In this document: positions 8,162 through 17,019 of the stretch, one piece after another
How the letters are laid out: each line of letters starts with the position of its first letter
How positions within the stretch are numbered: the stretch's first letter is position 1
Source of the DNA: an uncultured Chitinophaga sp.
Lineage (GTDB): Bacteria > Bacteroidota > Bacteroidia > Chitinophagales > Chitinophagaceae
Direction: 5' to 3'
DNA length: 64,000 nucleotides
NCBI RefSeq assembly: GCF_902168175.1
Contig: NZ_CABHOU010000052.1
Coordinates: 1-64,000 of the forward strand
The notes under the pieces: model-generated
Databases searched by the model: none
The model's input: only the letters and a program-made list of their open reading frames with translations
What the model was told of the DNA's origin: nothing
Position numbers and translations under genes: made by a program

Positions 8162-9355
8162 CTACCCCTTTAACTGCCAGTTAATTAAAGGCAATTTCCG
8201 CTTACCGTTCACATTCCATAAACCTATTTGTAATCCCCTATGGTTGCGGCTTCTGTTTACAAGGCCGAGTTGAAAGCCGCGGCTTTTAACACAGTCGTTT
8301 AACAGCGAAACGGCCACACCTTCTATTACATAAGCGGAGTTGGTGAGCGCGGAGATGTGGAGTCCGTGCAGTTCATTAACGACCGTGAAGGTGGCGGTGA
8401 GATTTACACCTTCGATGATCCTGTCGTGAACGTTGGCCAAACTGATGTTGAGCCCTTTGTTCTTTGCTTCCCACGTGGCAGCTAAGGTGTCGCGGTAATA
8501 CGCATAACTGGTTTCGCTGAACCTGCGTGGCGAATATACCAGTGCTATAGGGCCGATGATGGCAATGGGATTGAGTTCTATGTTAATACCGCGGGTGATG
8601 AGTGTGTCGCGTACATGGTATCTTCTGTTCTTGTCGTTTTTGGTGCTGAAGCCGAATGAGAGGCCATTAATTTCTTCCACTTTTGTGGGAGTAAAACCGA
8701 ATACTTTACGTACGCGGTAAGTGGAATCGATATTAACCGGGTTGGGTGTTTTTACATACTGGTAACGGGAGATGGAATCAGGTTCGATGTTTTTCTTAAT
8801 GCCTGTACGTGTAAACGATGGCAGTAGTTCGTAATGCGTTTCCCGGCCATGTACAAAAGTAGTTTTAGGCAGGCCGGGTATGTAGTTGCCGGATGTATCT
8901 TTCTCAAAAATAAACTGGTAAAGTTGCAGGTTGAGCGTTTTGGTAAAAAAGCCGCCCGCACCTTCTACATACAGGAACGATAACTGGCGCGGATGCAACG
9001 TTACAGTGTCCGGAGTGCGCTGTTCGTATACCGCCAAAGGTATAAAACGCAGGCTGTCCGGTGTTACATCTGCCAGCCGTAATACCGCGGGTTTGCCATC
9101 GGAAGTCTGGAACTTATATACCACATTGCGGTACAACCGAAAGCCGGTATTGGCAAACGAAGACATGTCGGGCCGTTGTACAATTACTTTTTTATGTTGA
9201 TAGATCAGCACCTTCCAGGTACTATCTTGTGCATAGGTTCTTCCACACAGGCATAGGCACAGTAGCAAAACAATTTTAGTTGGTAGCTGCACAGGTAAAA
9301 GGGTTTGGGTTTGGTAATAAAAGTAAAGATTATTTCGATGAGGCCTGCTTGTCAT
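8162..9355 (-). CDS. Secreted LA_2272-type surface-repeat protein
   Basis: The 397-residue protein has an extended N-terminus followed by a signal segment (KIVLLLCLCLCGRTYAQ, cleavage near residue 43). A beta-rich region follows. The C-terminal 100 residues contain short repeats typical of LA_2272 surface-repeat proteins: GVNLTATFTVVNELHGLHIS, GVAVSLLNDCVKSRGFQLGL, NRSRNHRGLQIGLWNVN, ending KLPLINW. Such repeats probably form a surface-exposed beta structure of unknown role. No better ATG lies between residue 1 and the signal segment, so the true start may be a downstream non-ATG codon. The gene is divergent from the DUF5995 gene. Confidence 0.75.
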   Translation of the reverse strand: MTSRPHRNNLYFYYQTQTLLPVQLPTKIVLLLCLCLCGRTYAQDSTWKVLIYQHKKVIVQRPDMSSFANTGFRLYRNVVYKFQTSDGKPAVLRLADVTPDSLRFIPLAVYEQRTPDTVTLHPRQLSFLYVEGAGGFFTKTLNLQLYQFIFEKDTSGNYIPGLPKTTFVHGRETHYELLPSFTRTGIKKNIEPDSISRYQYVKTPNPVNIDSTYRVRKVFGFTPTKVEEINGLSFGFSTKNDKNRRYHVRDTLITRGINIELNPIAIIGPIALVYSPRRFSETSYAYYRDTLAATWEAKNKGLNISLANVHDRIIEGVNLTATFTVVNELHGLHISALTNSAYVIEGVAVSLLNDCVKSRGFQLGLVNRSRNHRGLQIGLWNVNGKRKLPLINWQLKG

Positions 9356-9413
9356 GTTAAAAAGAATTAGCTATCATTGTAGCCATATTTCACTCACCCC
9401 AAATACACCCCTT

Positions 9414-10208
9414 ATGGCGGCTGCTACTACTATCGACGAAGTAATTCTCCAATTAGAACAATTAATAGACGACTGTATAAAACGAGGCGACCGTATGGGT
9501 TACTTTGCATCGTTGTATTACAAGGTAACGGTGCGTGTAAAAGAAGGCATCTTAAATAATGAATTTGAAGACGGGCCGCGTATGGAGCGGCTCGACGTGT
9601 TTTTCGCCAATCGTTACCTGGAAGCGGTGCAGCAATATCGTAGTAAACAGTCGCCCAGCGGCCCCTGGGCAGTAGCCTTTGCCGGTACGCGTAAATGGCG
9701 GGTGGTACTGTTACAGCAGTTGTTGCTGGGCATGAACGCCCATATCAATTACGACCTGGGCGTTGCCGCGGTAGATGCCTGTGGCGCCAACGATATACAG
9801 GGCCTGCATAAAGACTTTCTCAGCATCAATAACATCATTGGTTCACTTACTTACGAAGTGACCAATGAAATAAGCCGCATTTCTCCTTTACTTTCCCTGA
9901 TGGGACTACACGCAGCCAACGGCCAGTCGGTACTTATCCAGTTTAGTATTGGTAATGCACGTGACGGGGCCTGGAGTTTTGCCGAAGAGTTATATGGCAA
10001 ACAGGCTGCTGAACGCGCCAATTGCCTGTCTGCCCGTGATACATCAATCAAAAAACTGGCGGAGGCTTTAAAGAGCCCGAAAGGCCTGATCAAGATCACC
10101 ACTTTTGTGATCTGGGTATTTGAGTGGAAAAGTCCGCGGAAGGTGATAAGGGCAATGTATAGTTATAAGAAACAGTATCTCAGTACCAAGTCGGGTAAAT
10201 TGTCCTGA
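9414..10208 (+). CDS. DUF5995 family protein
   Basis: The 264-residue soluble protein matches my memory of the DUF5995 family: TIDEVILQLEQLIDD at the start, WAVAFAGTRKW, and the marker LLGMNAHINYDLGVAAVDAC near residue 110. The family is predicted to be helical and its role is unknown. The ATG at 9414 is preferred to one at 9354 because the extra 20 codons would overlap the start of the divergent gene and look unlike coding sequence. Confidence 0.8.
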   Translation: MAAATTIDEVILQLEQLIDDCIKRGDRMGYFASLYYKVTVRVKEGILNNEFEDGPRMERLDVFFANRYLEAVQQYRSKQSPSGPWAVAFAGTRKWRVVLLQQLLLGMNAHINYDLGVAAVDACGANDIQGLHKDFLSINNIIGSLTYEVTNEISRISPLLSLMGLHAANGQSVLIQFSIGNARDGAWSFAEELYGKQAAERANCLSARDTSIKKLAEALKSPKGLIKITTFVIWVFEWKSPRKVIRAMYSYKKQYLSTKSGKLS

Positions 10209-10342
10209 TAACCAGTTGTTTAATTAATTTATGACAAAGAATTAATGTTTAGATAATAATAGGGTTGTTTACTAATACTTGATTTTTGTTTAATATTGAT
10301 TAATAAAGTGCAATGATTCAGGTGCATTTTAAAGCCAGATCT

Positions 10343-10411
10343 ATGTCGTTAAAACTCGTTGTATTTGATATTGCAGGTATACTGATCTGCCGGATATTCT
10401 TTGGTAACTAA
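10343..10411 (+). pseudogene. Remnant of a HAD phosphonatase-like gene (5' end only)
   Basis: ATG at 10343 opens a 22-codon frame whose start, MSLKLVVFDIAGI, matches motif I of HAD hydrolases; phosphonatase-like members (PhnX/TIGR03351) typically begin K-LVVFDxAGTT. After DIAGI the sequence departs from the family and reaches TAA at 10409. The stop is 10 bases before the DUF5690 gene, which is followed by a TIGR03364 oxidoreductase, the known genomic partner of TIGR03351 phosphonatase-like enzymes. The simplest reading is an internal deletion that left only the first 12 or so codons. It could also be a short leader peptide kept for translation. Confidence 0.6.
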
Positions 10412-10421
10412 AAAGTGAGAT

Positions 10422-11747
10422 ATGAAAATCGTGGATGTCTGTCGCCGTAAGGTGGCGGGGTGGCCATATATTGCCATTACTTTACTGGCATCGCTCGCAA
10501 GTTTCGGTTGTTATACCAGTATGTATGCTTTTCGTAAAGCTTTTGCTGCCGGTACTTTCAGCGGGGAGCAATACTTCGGGGCAGATTATAAGGTTTGGCT
10601 GATCATCGCACAAATGCTGGGCTATATGCTCAGTAAGTTTTACGGTATACGATACATCGCGGAAACCGGTGGCGGAACAAGGACGATGAGGATCTTATTA
10701 CTCGTAGGTATAGCCTGGGCGGCGTTGCTGGCCTTTGCGCTGGTGCCGGCGCCCTATAATATCGTATTTATGTTTATTAACGGGTTTCCATTGGGCATGA
10801 TATGGGGGCTGGTATTTGGTTACGTGGAGGGGAGGCGGAGTACGGAGATTATTGCTGCGGTAATGTCCATCAGTCTGATTTTCGCTTCTGGTTTTGTGAA
10901 GACGGTAGCCAGAACGATTATGGATGTGTTACCGGTAAACGAATACTGGATGCCGTTTTGTACTGGATTATTGTTTGTGGCGCCCTTCCTGCTGTTTACT
11001 GCCTGTTTGGCCGTATTGCCTGCGCCCAACGCGTTGGACCAGCAACAACGTAACAAGCGGGAGCCTATGTGCGCACGGGAACGTAAGCAGTTTATGCGTC
11101 ACTTTTTACCAGGTATTATTATTACGCTCGTTATTTATGTATTGCTTACCATCGCACGCGATATACGCGATAATTTCGAAGTAGAAATATGGTCCGATCT
11201 GGGTAAACGCAATAACCACATTTATACGCAAACAGATTCTATTATTTCGCTTGTGGTGCTGCTGGTGATCGGACTACTCATACTGGTAAAAGATAACCTT
11301 AAAGCGTTTACATTTATTCATTTCATGATCATTGCCGGCGCATTGTTGCTGGGTATTTCAACAGTGCTTTACAGCCGGCAGCAAATCGGTCCTGTAACCT
11401 GGATGAGCCTTGCGGGGCTGGGACTGTACCTGGGTTATATTCCTTACAATGCTGTTTTCTTTGAGCGTATGATCGCCACATTTAAGTTTAAGAGTAATGC
11501 TGGTTTTGTTATTTATGTAGCCGATGCAGCAGGGTATCTTGGTACGGTGAGTGCATTATTGCTTAAAGAGTTTTACAACGGTCACGTTAGCTGGGGGCTC
11601 TTTTTCAGGAATGGTGCCATGGTGGTAGCGATTGTGGGAGGCGCGGGTGCATTGCTGTCGCTGGTATACTTCAGGCATAAAGTAATGAGGCATGAAAAAC
11701 GGGTAGTTTCTTATGCTGATAAAAGCACTAATTTTAATTTATTGTGA
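10422..11747 (+). CDS. DUF5690 family MFS-like membrane transporter
   Basis: The 441-residue protein has about twelve hydrophobic segments in two halves separated by a basic cytoplasmic loop (about 205-225, QQQRNKREPMCARERKQ), as in major facilitator transporters. The sequence around SFGCYTSMYAFRKAFAAGTF and GFPLGMIWGLVFGYVEGRRSTE fits the DUF5690 family as I remember it. It is 13 bases upstream of the TIGR03364 oxidoreductase gene and just downstream of a HAD remnant, so a role in uptake of an aminophosphonate or related amine is inferred from context only. Confidence 0.78.
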   Translation: MKIVDVCRRKVAGWPYIAITLLASLASFGCYTSMYAFRKAFAAGTFSGEQYFGADYKVWLIIAQMLGYMLSKFYGIRYIAETGGGTRTMRILLLVGIAWAALLAFALVPAPYNIVFMFINGFPLGMIWGLVFGYVEGRRSTEIIAAVMSISLIFASGFVKTVARTIMDVLPVNEYWMPFCTGLLFVAPFLLFTACLAVLPAPNALDQQQRNKREPMCARERKQFMRHFLPGIIITLVIYVLLTIARDIRDNFEVEIWSDLGKRNNHIYTQTDSIISLVVLLVIGLLILVKDNLKAFTFIHFMIIAGALLLGISTVLYSRQQIGPVTWMSLAGLGLYLGYIPYNAVFFERMIATFKFKSNAGFVIYVADAAGYLGTVSALLLKEFYNGHVSWGLFFRNGAMVVAIVGGAGALLSLVYFRHKVMRHEKRVVSYADKSTNFNLL

Positions 11748-11760
11748 TCAATAGGAACAG

Positions 11761-12912
11761 ATGAAAAAATACGACCTGATAGTAGTGGGAGGCGGCATTA
11801 TCGGCACCTTCCATGCTTACCACGCATTAACTGCGGGTAAAAGCGTTTTACTTTTTGAGAAAGATAATTACCCGGTGGGGGCAACCGTGCGCAACTTTGG
11901 CCAGGTAGTGCCCTCGGGCATGGCCAATGAATGGTTTGAATATGGACGCCGCGGACTGGAAATCTATACATCTATCCAGCAGCAGTTCGACATATCAGCC
12001 CGTAATAACGGTAGTGTATACATAGCTTCTGATAAGGACGAGCAGACGTTGTTACACGAGCTGAAAGCACATTACGATACATTGGATTATCCCTCACAAC
12101 TGTTGTCTAAAGAAGCGGTGCTGGCCAAGTACCCGGCTATTAGATCGTCCTACGCTGAGGAAGGATTGTTTTTTCCCGGAGAGATAAGTGTAGAGCCCGC
12201 GTTGATGATCCATCGTATACAGGCTTACGTGCAGGAAAAGTTTCCGGCATTCGCCATCCGTTATAACACGCCTGTGATCGATTGCCGCGATGAGGTAGAA
12301 GGAGTAAGTGTAATGGGCACTTCGCAGGAACGTTTCTATGCCGCGAAGGCTATCATCTGCAATGGTCTTGAATTTAAATTATTGTTCCCGGACGTGTACA
12401 AACAAAGCGGCCAGGTAGTCAGCAAACTGCAAATGCTTCGCACCGTGCCGATGCCCGAAGTGCAGCTGGAAGGCAATATCCTTACTGGTCTTACCATCCG
12501 CCGGTACGAGAGTTTCGAGGCGCATTGTCCTTCTTTTAAAACAATAGCTACACCCGATCATTATAAAGAGCTGAAACAATGGGGTATCCACATCCTGTTT
12601 AAAAAAGCAGTTGATGGCAGTTTTATTATTGGTGACTCGCACGAGTATGCAGATGTAGCGCATACCGACGACCTGGGGTTCAGTATCAGTGATGCGATTA
12701 ATAAGCTCATGCTTGACGAAGCGGCGCGTATCGTGAATTTCGATGTGTACAAGGTAGCCAGCTCCTGGGCCGGTTATTACCCGCAACACCCGGACAATAT
12801 CGTGGAAAAAGATATCAGTCCGAACATTCACATTCGCACGGGTATTGGTGGTAAGGGCATGACCGCCAGTATTGGTTATACGGAACAGAGTATACAGAAA
12901 ATATTCGCTTAA
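11761..12912 (+). CDS. TIGR03364 family FAD-dependent oxidoreductase
   Basis: The 383-residue protein has an N-terminal Rossmann motif for FAD (DLIVVGGGIIGTFHAYHAL, Gly-rich loop at residues 9-14), a GATVRNFGQVVPSG segment typical of the TIGR03364 clade of DAO-type oxidases, and a C-terminal GIGGKGMT FAD-contact motif. The clade is proposed to deaminate an aminophosphonate oxidatively and is usually found beside a phosphonatase-like HAD enzyme. Here that enzyme gene seems reduced to a fragment at 10343. The gene is in an operon with the DUF5690 transporter and ends at a strong terminator. Confidence 0.88.
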   Translation: MKKYDLIVVGGGIIGTFHAYHALTAGKSVLLFEKDNYPVGATVRNFGQVVPSGMANEWFEYGRRGLEIYTSIQQQFDISARNNGSVYIASDKDEQTLLHELKAHYDTLDYPSQLLSKEAVLAKYPAIRSSYAEEGLFFPGEISVEPALMIHRIQAYVQEKFPAFAIRYNTPVIDCRDEVEGVSVMGTSQERFYAAKAIICNGLEFKLLFPDVYKQSGQVVSKLQMLRTVPMPEVQLEGNILTGLTIRRYESFEAHCPSFKTIATPDHYKELKQWGIHILFKKAVDGSFIIGDSHEYADVAHTDDLGFSISDAINKLMLDEAARIVNFDVYKVASSWAGYYPQHPDNIVEKDISPNIHIRTGIGGKGMTASIGYTEQSIQKIFA

Positions 12913-12921
12913 ATACAGCAG

Positions 12922-12949
12922 GGCATCGGTAGTTCCGATGCCTTTTTTA
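12922..12949 (+). terminator. Rho-independent terminator after the TIGR03364 gene
   Basis: GGCATCGG pairs with CCGATGCC across a 5-nt loop, followed by TTTTTT. It begins 10 bases after the stop at 12912. Confidence 0.9.
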
Positions 12950-13015
12950 TTCCGCTTGTTGACATTATGCTCAATCCTGCGCAACGAAACATGTTTTTTA
13001 ATACCTTTAAAAATC

Positions 13016-13594
13016 ATGTTCACGGCCATCAACGAATATATACACCGCTTTGCCTCCTTCTCACCGCAGGAGGTAGCTTTGTTTAATTCGCTGCTGGAGC
13101 ATCGTACGGTGCCTAAAAAAACGTTCCTGTTACAGGAAGGGGAGGTATGCCGCTTTGAAGCGTTCATTAGTAAAGGGTGTATCCGCAGTTATTATGTGGA
13201 TGAACATGGCGCCGAGATCACCTTACAGTTCGCCATAGAAAACTGGTGGGTAAGCGATATTGCCAGTTTTCATGAAAACAAGCCCAGTCGTATGTTCATA
13301 GAAACGCTGGAAGATTGTGAATTACTGATCCTACATCCCGATACCAAGGAATCGTTGCTGCGGCAGGCGCCTTGTTTCGAACGTATGTTCCGGCTGATGG
13401 TGCAACGCAACCTGTCGCGGTTGCAGGAACGTTTGTTCCAGACCATTGCCACCAGCGCAGAAGAAAAGTACCTCGACTTTCTGCAGCGTTACCCTACCAT
13501 ACCTCAGCGTGCGCCCCAGCACCAGATAGCCTCTTTCCTGGGGTTCTCTCCCGAATTTCTCAGTAAAGTGCGCACCCGCCTCTCTAAAAAGTAA
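13016..13594 (+). CDS. Crp/Fnr family transcriptional regulator
   Basis: The 192-residue protein has a cNMP-binding beta-barrel (FLLQEGEVCRFEAFISKGCIR..., about residues 30-115) and a short C-terminal helix-turn-helix (HQIASFLGFSPEFLSKVRTRL, about 170-190). The family binds DNA as a dimer. The barrel lacks the full RTA-type phosphate cassette for cAMP, so the ligand is unknown, as for most Bacteroidota members. ATG 13016 is chosen because the family starts there; an upstream frame would read through the terminator at 12922. Its downstream neighbour, a pirin gene, is a common partner and possible target. Confidence 0.85.
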   Translation: MFTAINEYIHRFASFSPQEVALFNSLLEHRTVPKKTFLLQEGEVCRFEAFISKGCIRSYYVDEHGAEITLQFAIENWWVSDIASFHENKPSRMFIETLEDCELLILHPDTKESLLRQAPCFERMFRLMVQRNLSRLQERLFQTIATSAEEKYLDFLQRYPTIPQRAPQHQIASFLGFSPEFLSKVRTRLSKK

Positions 13595-13659
13595 TTTCTT
13601 GAACTAGTTCAATGTCCAGGTGGCAGGCAGCAGGTAGATTTGCCTATCAAACCACCGCT

Positions 13660-14538
13660 ATGGAAAGAAAAGATTTTATACGTAAAGGCCTGCTCGGTAC
13701 CGGCATGTTCGTGGCCAACGCAGCCATGGGTAATGTGATAAAAAATGATGTGGATGAATTGAAGGAACTGGAGGTAATGGGTTTTAATCATATTCCCAAT
13801 ACACAATCTGCCGTACTGCCTAATATGGTATTACACAAAGCCGCCAGTCGCGGGCACGCGAACCATGGCTGGCTGGATAGTCACCATACATTTAGCTTCG
13901 CCAACTACTACAATCCGGAACGTATGCACTTTGGCGTGCTGCGTGTATTAAACGACGACTGGGTAGCGGCAGGTATGGGGTTCGACAGGCATCCGCACGA
14001 CAACATGGAAATTATCTCCATTCCGCTGGAGGGCGACCTGGAACATAAAGACAGTATGGGTAACGTGGCCGTCATTAAACACGGTGATGTACAGGTGATG
14101 AGTGCCGGTACAGGTATTTTCCACAGCGAGTACAATAAGAACCGCGATCGCGATACCCGCTTTTTACAGATTTGGCTGTTCCCCAACAAGAAAAATATCA
14201 CTCCGCGCTACGACCAGCTCACGCTGAACGTAAACGATCGTCATAATAAACTACAACAGATCTTATCTCCCTCCAAAACAGATGCCGGCGTATGGATACA
14301 CCAGGATGCCTGGTTCCACATGGGGCGTTTCGATAAAGGATTCAGTACCAGCTACAAAGTGCGCAAGCCCGGCAACGGTGTGTACGCCTTCGTACTCAAC
14401 GGCGATATTACTATCGAAAGCACGCCATTAGGCCGCCGCGACGGGCTGGGCGTATGGAATAAAGAGAGTTTACATATCACATCCAATTCGAAAGATGCCG
14501 AAGTACTCCTGATGGATGTACCGATGGTGATGTCTTAA
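13660..14538 (+). CDS. Pirin family protein
   Basis: The 292-residue bicupin has the pirin signature: SHHTFSFANYYNPERMHFGVLRVLND, then GFDRHPHDNMEIISIPLEG with metal-binding His residues, GDVQVMSAGTGIFHSE, and FLQIWLFPNK. Pirins bind Fe and some have quercetin dioxygenase activity. Unusually, residues 1-24 (MERKDFIRKGLLGTGMFVANAAMG) resemble a Tat/Sec-type export or anchor segment, so this pirin may work outside the cytoplasm. It follows a Crp/Fnr gene by 65 bases. Confidence 0.9.
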   Translation: MERKDFIRKGLLGTGMFVANAAMGNVIKNDVDELKELEVMGFNHIPNTQSAVLPNMVLHKAASRGHANHGWLDSHHTFSFANYYNPERMHFGVLRVLNDDWVAAGMGFDRHPHDNMEIISIPLEGDLEHKDSMGNVAVIKHGDVQVMSAGTGIFHSEYNKNRDRDTRFLQIWLFPNKKNITPRYDQLTLNVNDRHNKLQQILSPSKTDAGVWIHQDAWFHMGRFDKGFSTSYKVRKPGNGVYAFVLNGDITIESTPLGRRDGLGVWNKESLHITSNSKDAEVLLMDVPMVMS

Positions 14539-14624
14539 GCAGTATTCTTTATATTTAACCCTCGCCCGGCAGCCCTTTCTTCTTGCGGAGGAGGGTGGGT
14601 GAGGAAATGATCACAACAAGGTTT

Positions 14625-14927
14625 ATGGAAAAAATCAATATTCTCTACATTGGCCGCAACCAGGAAATACTGGATACCGTTGTACGACTGCTGAACAAGC
14701 GCGACGAATGGAGCGGCACTGGTGTGCAGGACGATGAAGCAGCCAAATCGCTTTTTGCGACTACGCCTTTTAACCTGGTACTGTTTGGTCCTGGTATAGA
14801 TGCGGAGAACGAAGCGGAGTTGTCCTCCTACTTTTTAGAAAAGCAACCCGGCGTTAAGCTGGTGCAGCACTATGGAGGTGGCAGTGGGTTGTTGCTGAGC
14901 GAAATTACGATGGCGCTACAGGCATAA
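14625..14927 (+). CDS. Small receiver-like hypothetical protein
   Basis: The 100-residue protein reads like a degenerate CheY/Rossmann receiver: a hydrophobic strand INILYIGR, an acidic helix, then FNLVLFGPGIDAENEAEL and VKLVQHYGG strands. The canonical Asp pair and phospho-acceptor Asp are not evident, so it is probably not a working phosphoreceiver. ATG 14625 is preferred over one 14 codons upstream because the conserved-looking fold starts there. It ends at the bidirectional hairpin at 14949. Confidence 0.55.
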   Translation: MEKINILYIGRNQEILDTVVRLLNKRDEWSGTGVQDDEAAKSLFATTPFNLVLFGPGIDAENEAELSSYFLEKQPGVKLVQHYGGGSGLLLSEITMALQA

Positions 14928-14948
14928 CATATAACCAATAGCAATAAA

Positions 14949-14977
14949 AAAGCGGCCGCTTTTATAGTGGCCGCTTT
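14949..14977. terminator. Bidirectional terminator between convergent genes
   Basis: AAAGCGGCC pairs with GGCCGCTTT. A/T runs on both sides let it serve the plus-strand gene ending at 14927 and the minus-strand gene ending at 14994. Confidence 0.8.
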
Positions 14978-14993
14978 AAGTGTTTTTAGGAAC

Positions 14994-16886
14994 TTACCAT
15001 CCTATCCCATAATCTTCGCCATGGTTACTGCTCCCGCCCCAAAGACTGTTATGTTTCCAGTCGAAATAGATCGCATTAATTGGCCCGCTGCTTCGTTCGG
15101 TGAAGCTGAGGGTATATCCCATCCCTTTTAGGGCAGTTCTTGTTTTTTCCGGTGTGTTGCTATTTAGTAACAGGCTGCCCGGGCGTGGCTGGCGGTCTTT
15201 GATAGTAGTGCCACCCAGCGAAAGCCATAACTGATTACTGTTGATATTGGCTGCCTCGGAAGCCTGTTGCACCGTCATTCCAAATTCAGTAACGTTCAGG
15301 AAAAACTGCAGCAGGTTCTGGTCCTGCGTATCGCCCCCCTGCACTGCGAACGAGAGGAAAGGTTTGCCATCTTTCAGTGCCATAGAAGGTGTTAAGGTTA
15401 CCCTCGGACGTTTACCCGGAGCAATTACATTAAAGGGACTTAAGGCCGAGTCCAATACGAAACTCTGTCCGCGCTGACTCATGCCAATGCCGGTTTTACC
15501 CGCTATGCAGGCCGGTATCCAGCCGCCGCTTGGAGTGATGGATACTACCCATCCCTCCTTATCGGCCGCTTCCACACTGGTGGTGCCGCGCCATAGGCGG
15601 TCCTGGTAAGCCTGTTCATCGTTCATGGCCGTAATTACATCGTGTTTGGGTACGAAGTTGTCGTCCTTCTTTTTGGTGCTGTCCGTTAAGTCGGCTCGTT
15701 CTTTCAGTAAAGGCAGTAAAGGATTTACGCCACCCTGGAACGGGTAAGGGTCACCGGGCTGTATACCAGCATTATTTTTAGCAGGATCAATTTCTTTCGC
15801 CCTGGCCTTTGCGTATTCCTTGCTCAGCAATCCTTTGATGGGAGATCGGGGAGAGAAGTACGGATCGCCGTAATAGAAATCGCGGTCGGCAAAGGTGAGG
15901 TTCATGGTTTGGTACAGGGTGTGAATGTACTCCGGGGAGTTGTATCCCATCTTTTTCAGATCGAAGTTTTCGAGGATGTTGAGGCTTTGCAGCAACATGG
16001 GGCCCTGCGTCCATTCCTGTAACTTATATACTTCAATGCCTTTGTAGTTTACATGTAAAGGTTCTTCTTCGATAGGTTTCCATTTGGCCAGGTCGTTCAT
16101 GGTAATCAGCCCGCCCTGTTCCTGGCAGCCACGTACAAACTCTTTGGCAATATCACCTTTGTAAAAGCGGTTATAGGCCGCCATGATCGCCTCTTTACGG
16201 CTTTTCTTCTGGCGCAGCGCAGCTTGTTCTGCTTCCACCATTTTAGTGAGCGTGGCCAGCAGGTCCTTCTGTACAAATATCTCTCCCGCTTCCGGTGCTT
16301 CGCGTTGTTCGCCGGGGTGGGTAAGGAATACCGTTTTGCTGTACGGCCATTGTTTAATCATGGCTTTATTGCGTTCGAGGCTGTTAGCCGTTTGCGCTTC
16401 TATCGGATAACCGGCGGCCATTTCCATAGCGGGTGCCAGCACTTCCTTCAGGCTCATGGTGCCGTAGTTGGCCAGCATATGGCAAATGCCACCTGCAGTA
16501 CCAGGCGTTACAGCAGCCAGCGGGCCGTATTCAGGCGGGAAGCTATATCCCTTTCCCTTATAAAAGGCCGCCGTAGCGCCCGTTGGTGCAACGCCCAGTG
16601 CATTGATCGCTATTACCTTTTTCGTTTTCGGATTATAAATCAGCGCCTGTGTTTCTCCGCCCCAGCTAAGCACGTCCCACATCGTGCAGGTAGCTGCCAG
16701 CATAGCGCAGGCGGCATCTACAGCATTGCCGCCCTTCTGGAATATCATAGAGCCGGCCGTTGCCGCCATAGGTTTGCCGGTAATGGCCATCCAGTTTTTG
16801 CCGTGTAAAGGCGGTTTTTGTGTTTGTTGTGCGTTGCCCTGGCTCAGTATCGATAGCAGTAGGGCGGACAGGAAAAGTTGTCTCAT
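14994..16886 (-). CDS. Gamma-glutamyltransferase family protein, secreted
   Basis: The 630-residue protein has a signal peptide (RQLFLSALLLSILSQGNAQ, cleavage near 20), then the family start MAATAGSMIFQKGGNAVDAACAM. The autoprocessing nucleophile lies in WRGTTSVEAAD, with Thr435 the likely catalytic residue that frees the small subunit, and GGSSNHGEDYGIGW closes the protein. GGT-type Ntn hydrolases transfer or hydrolyse gamma-glutamyl groups, for example of glutathione, in the periplasm. ATG 16886 is chosen so that the signal peptide is N-terminal; an upstream ATG at 16946 would precede it with 20 charged residues. Substrate specificity cannot be read. Confidence 0.88.
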   Translation of the reverse strand: MRQLFLSALLLSILSQGNAQQTQKPPLHGKNWMAITGKPMAATAGSMIFQKGGNAVDAACAMLAATCTMWDVLSWGGETQALIYNPKTKKVIAINALGVAPTGATAAFYKGKGYSFPPEYGPLAAVTPGTAGGICHMLANYGTMSLKEVLAPAMEMAAGYPIEAQTANSLERNKAMIKQWPYSKTVFLTHPGEQREAPEAGEIFVQKDLLATLTKMVEAEQAALRQKKSRKEAIMAAYNRFYKGDIAKEFVRGCQEQGGLITMNDLAKWKPIEEEPLHVNYKGIEVYKLQEWTQGPMLLQSLNILENFDLKKMGYNSPEYIHTLYQTMNLTFADRDFYYGDPYFSPRSPIKGLLSKEYAKARAKEIDPAKNNAGIQPGDPYPFQGGVNPLLPLLKERADLTDSTKKKDDNFVPKHDVITAMNDEQAYQDRLWRGTTSVEAADKEGWVVSITPSGGWIPACIAGKTGIGMSQRGQSFVLDSALSPFNVIAPGKRPRVTLTPSMALKDGKPFLSFAVQGGDTQDQNLLQFFLNVTEFGMTVQQASEAANINSNQLWLSLGGTTIKDRQPRPGSLLLNSNTPEKTRTALKGMGYTLSFTERSSGPINAIYFDWKHNSLWGGSSNHGEDYGIGW

Positions 16887-17019
16887 ATCAAAACAAAGAT
16901 TTAGATCTGTTGGTAGCTGGTAAGTTACACGTTTTGCGGGCTCCATTATATAAAAAATGACGGGTGGACAGGGAAGGATGAAAGAATTTAAATTAATTTG
17001 CTGCCGTAATGCTATCCCT

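Noticed and set aside
12872-13015. N-terminal extension of the Crp/Fnr regulator
   Set aside because: It would overlap the previous gene and translate through its terminator; the family start fits the ATG at 13016.
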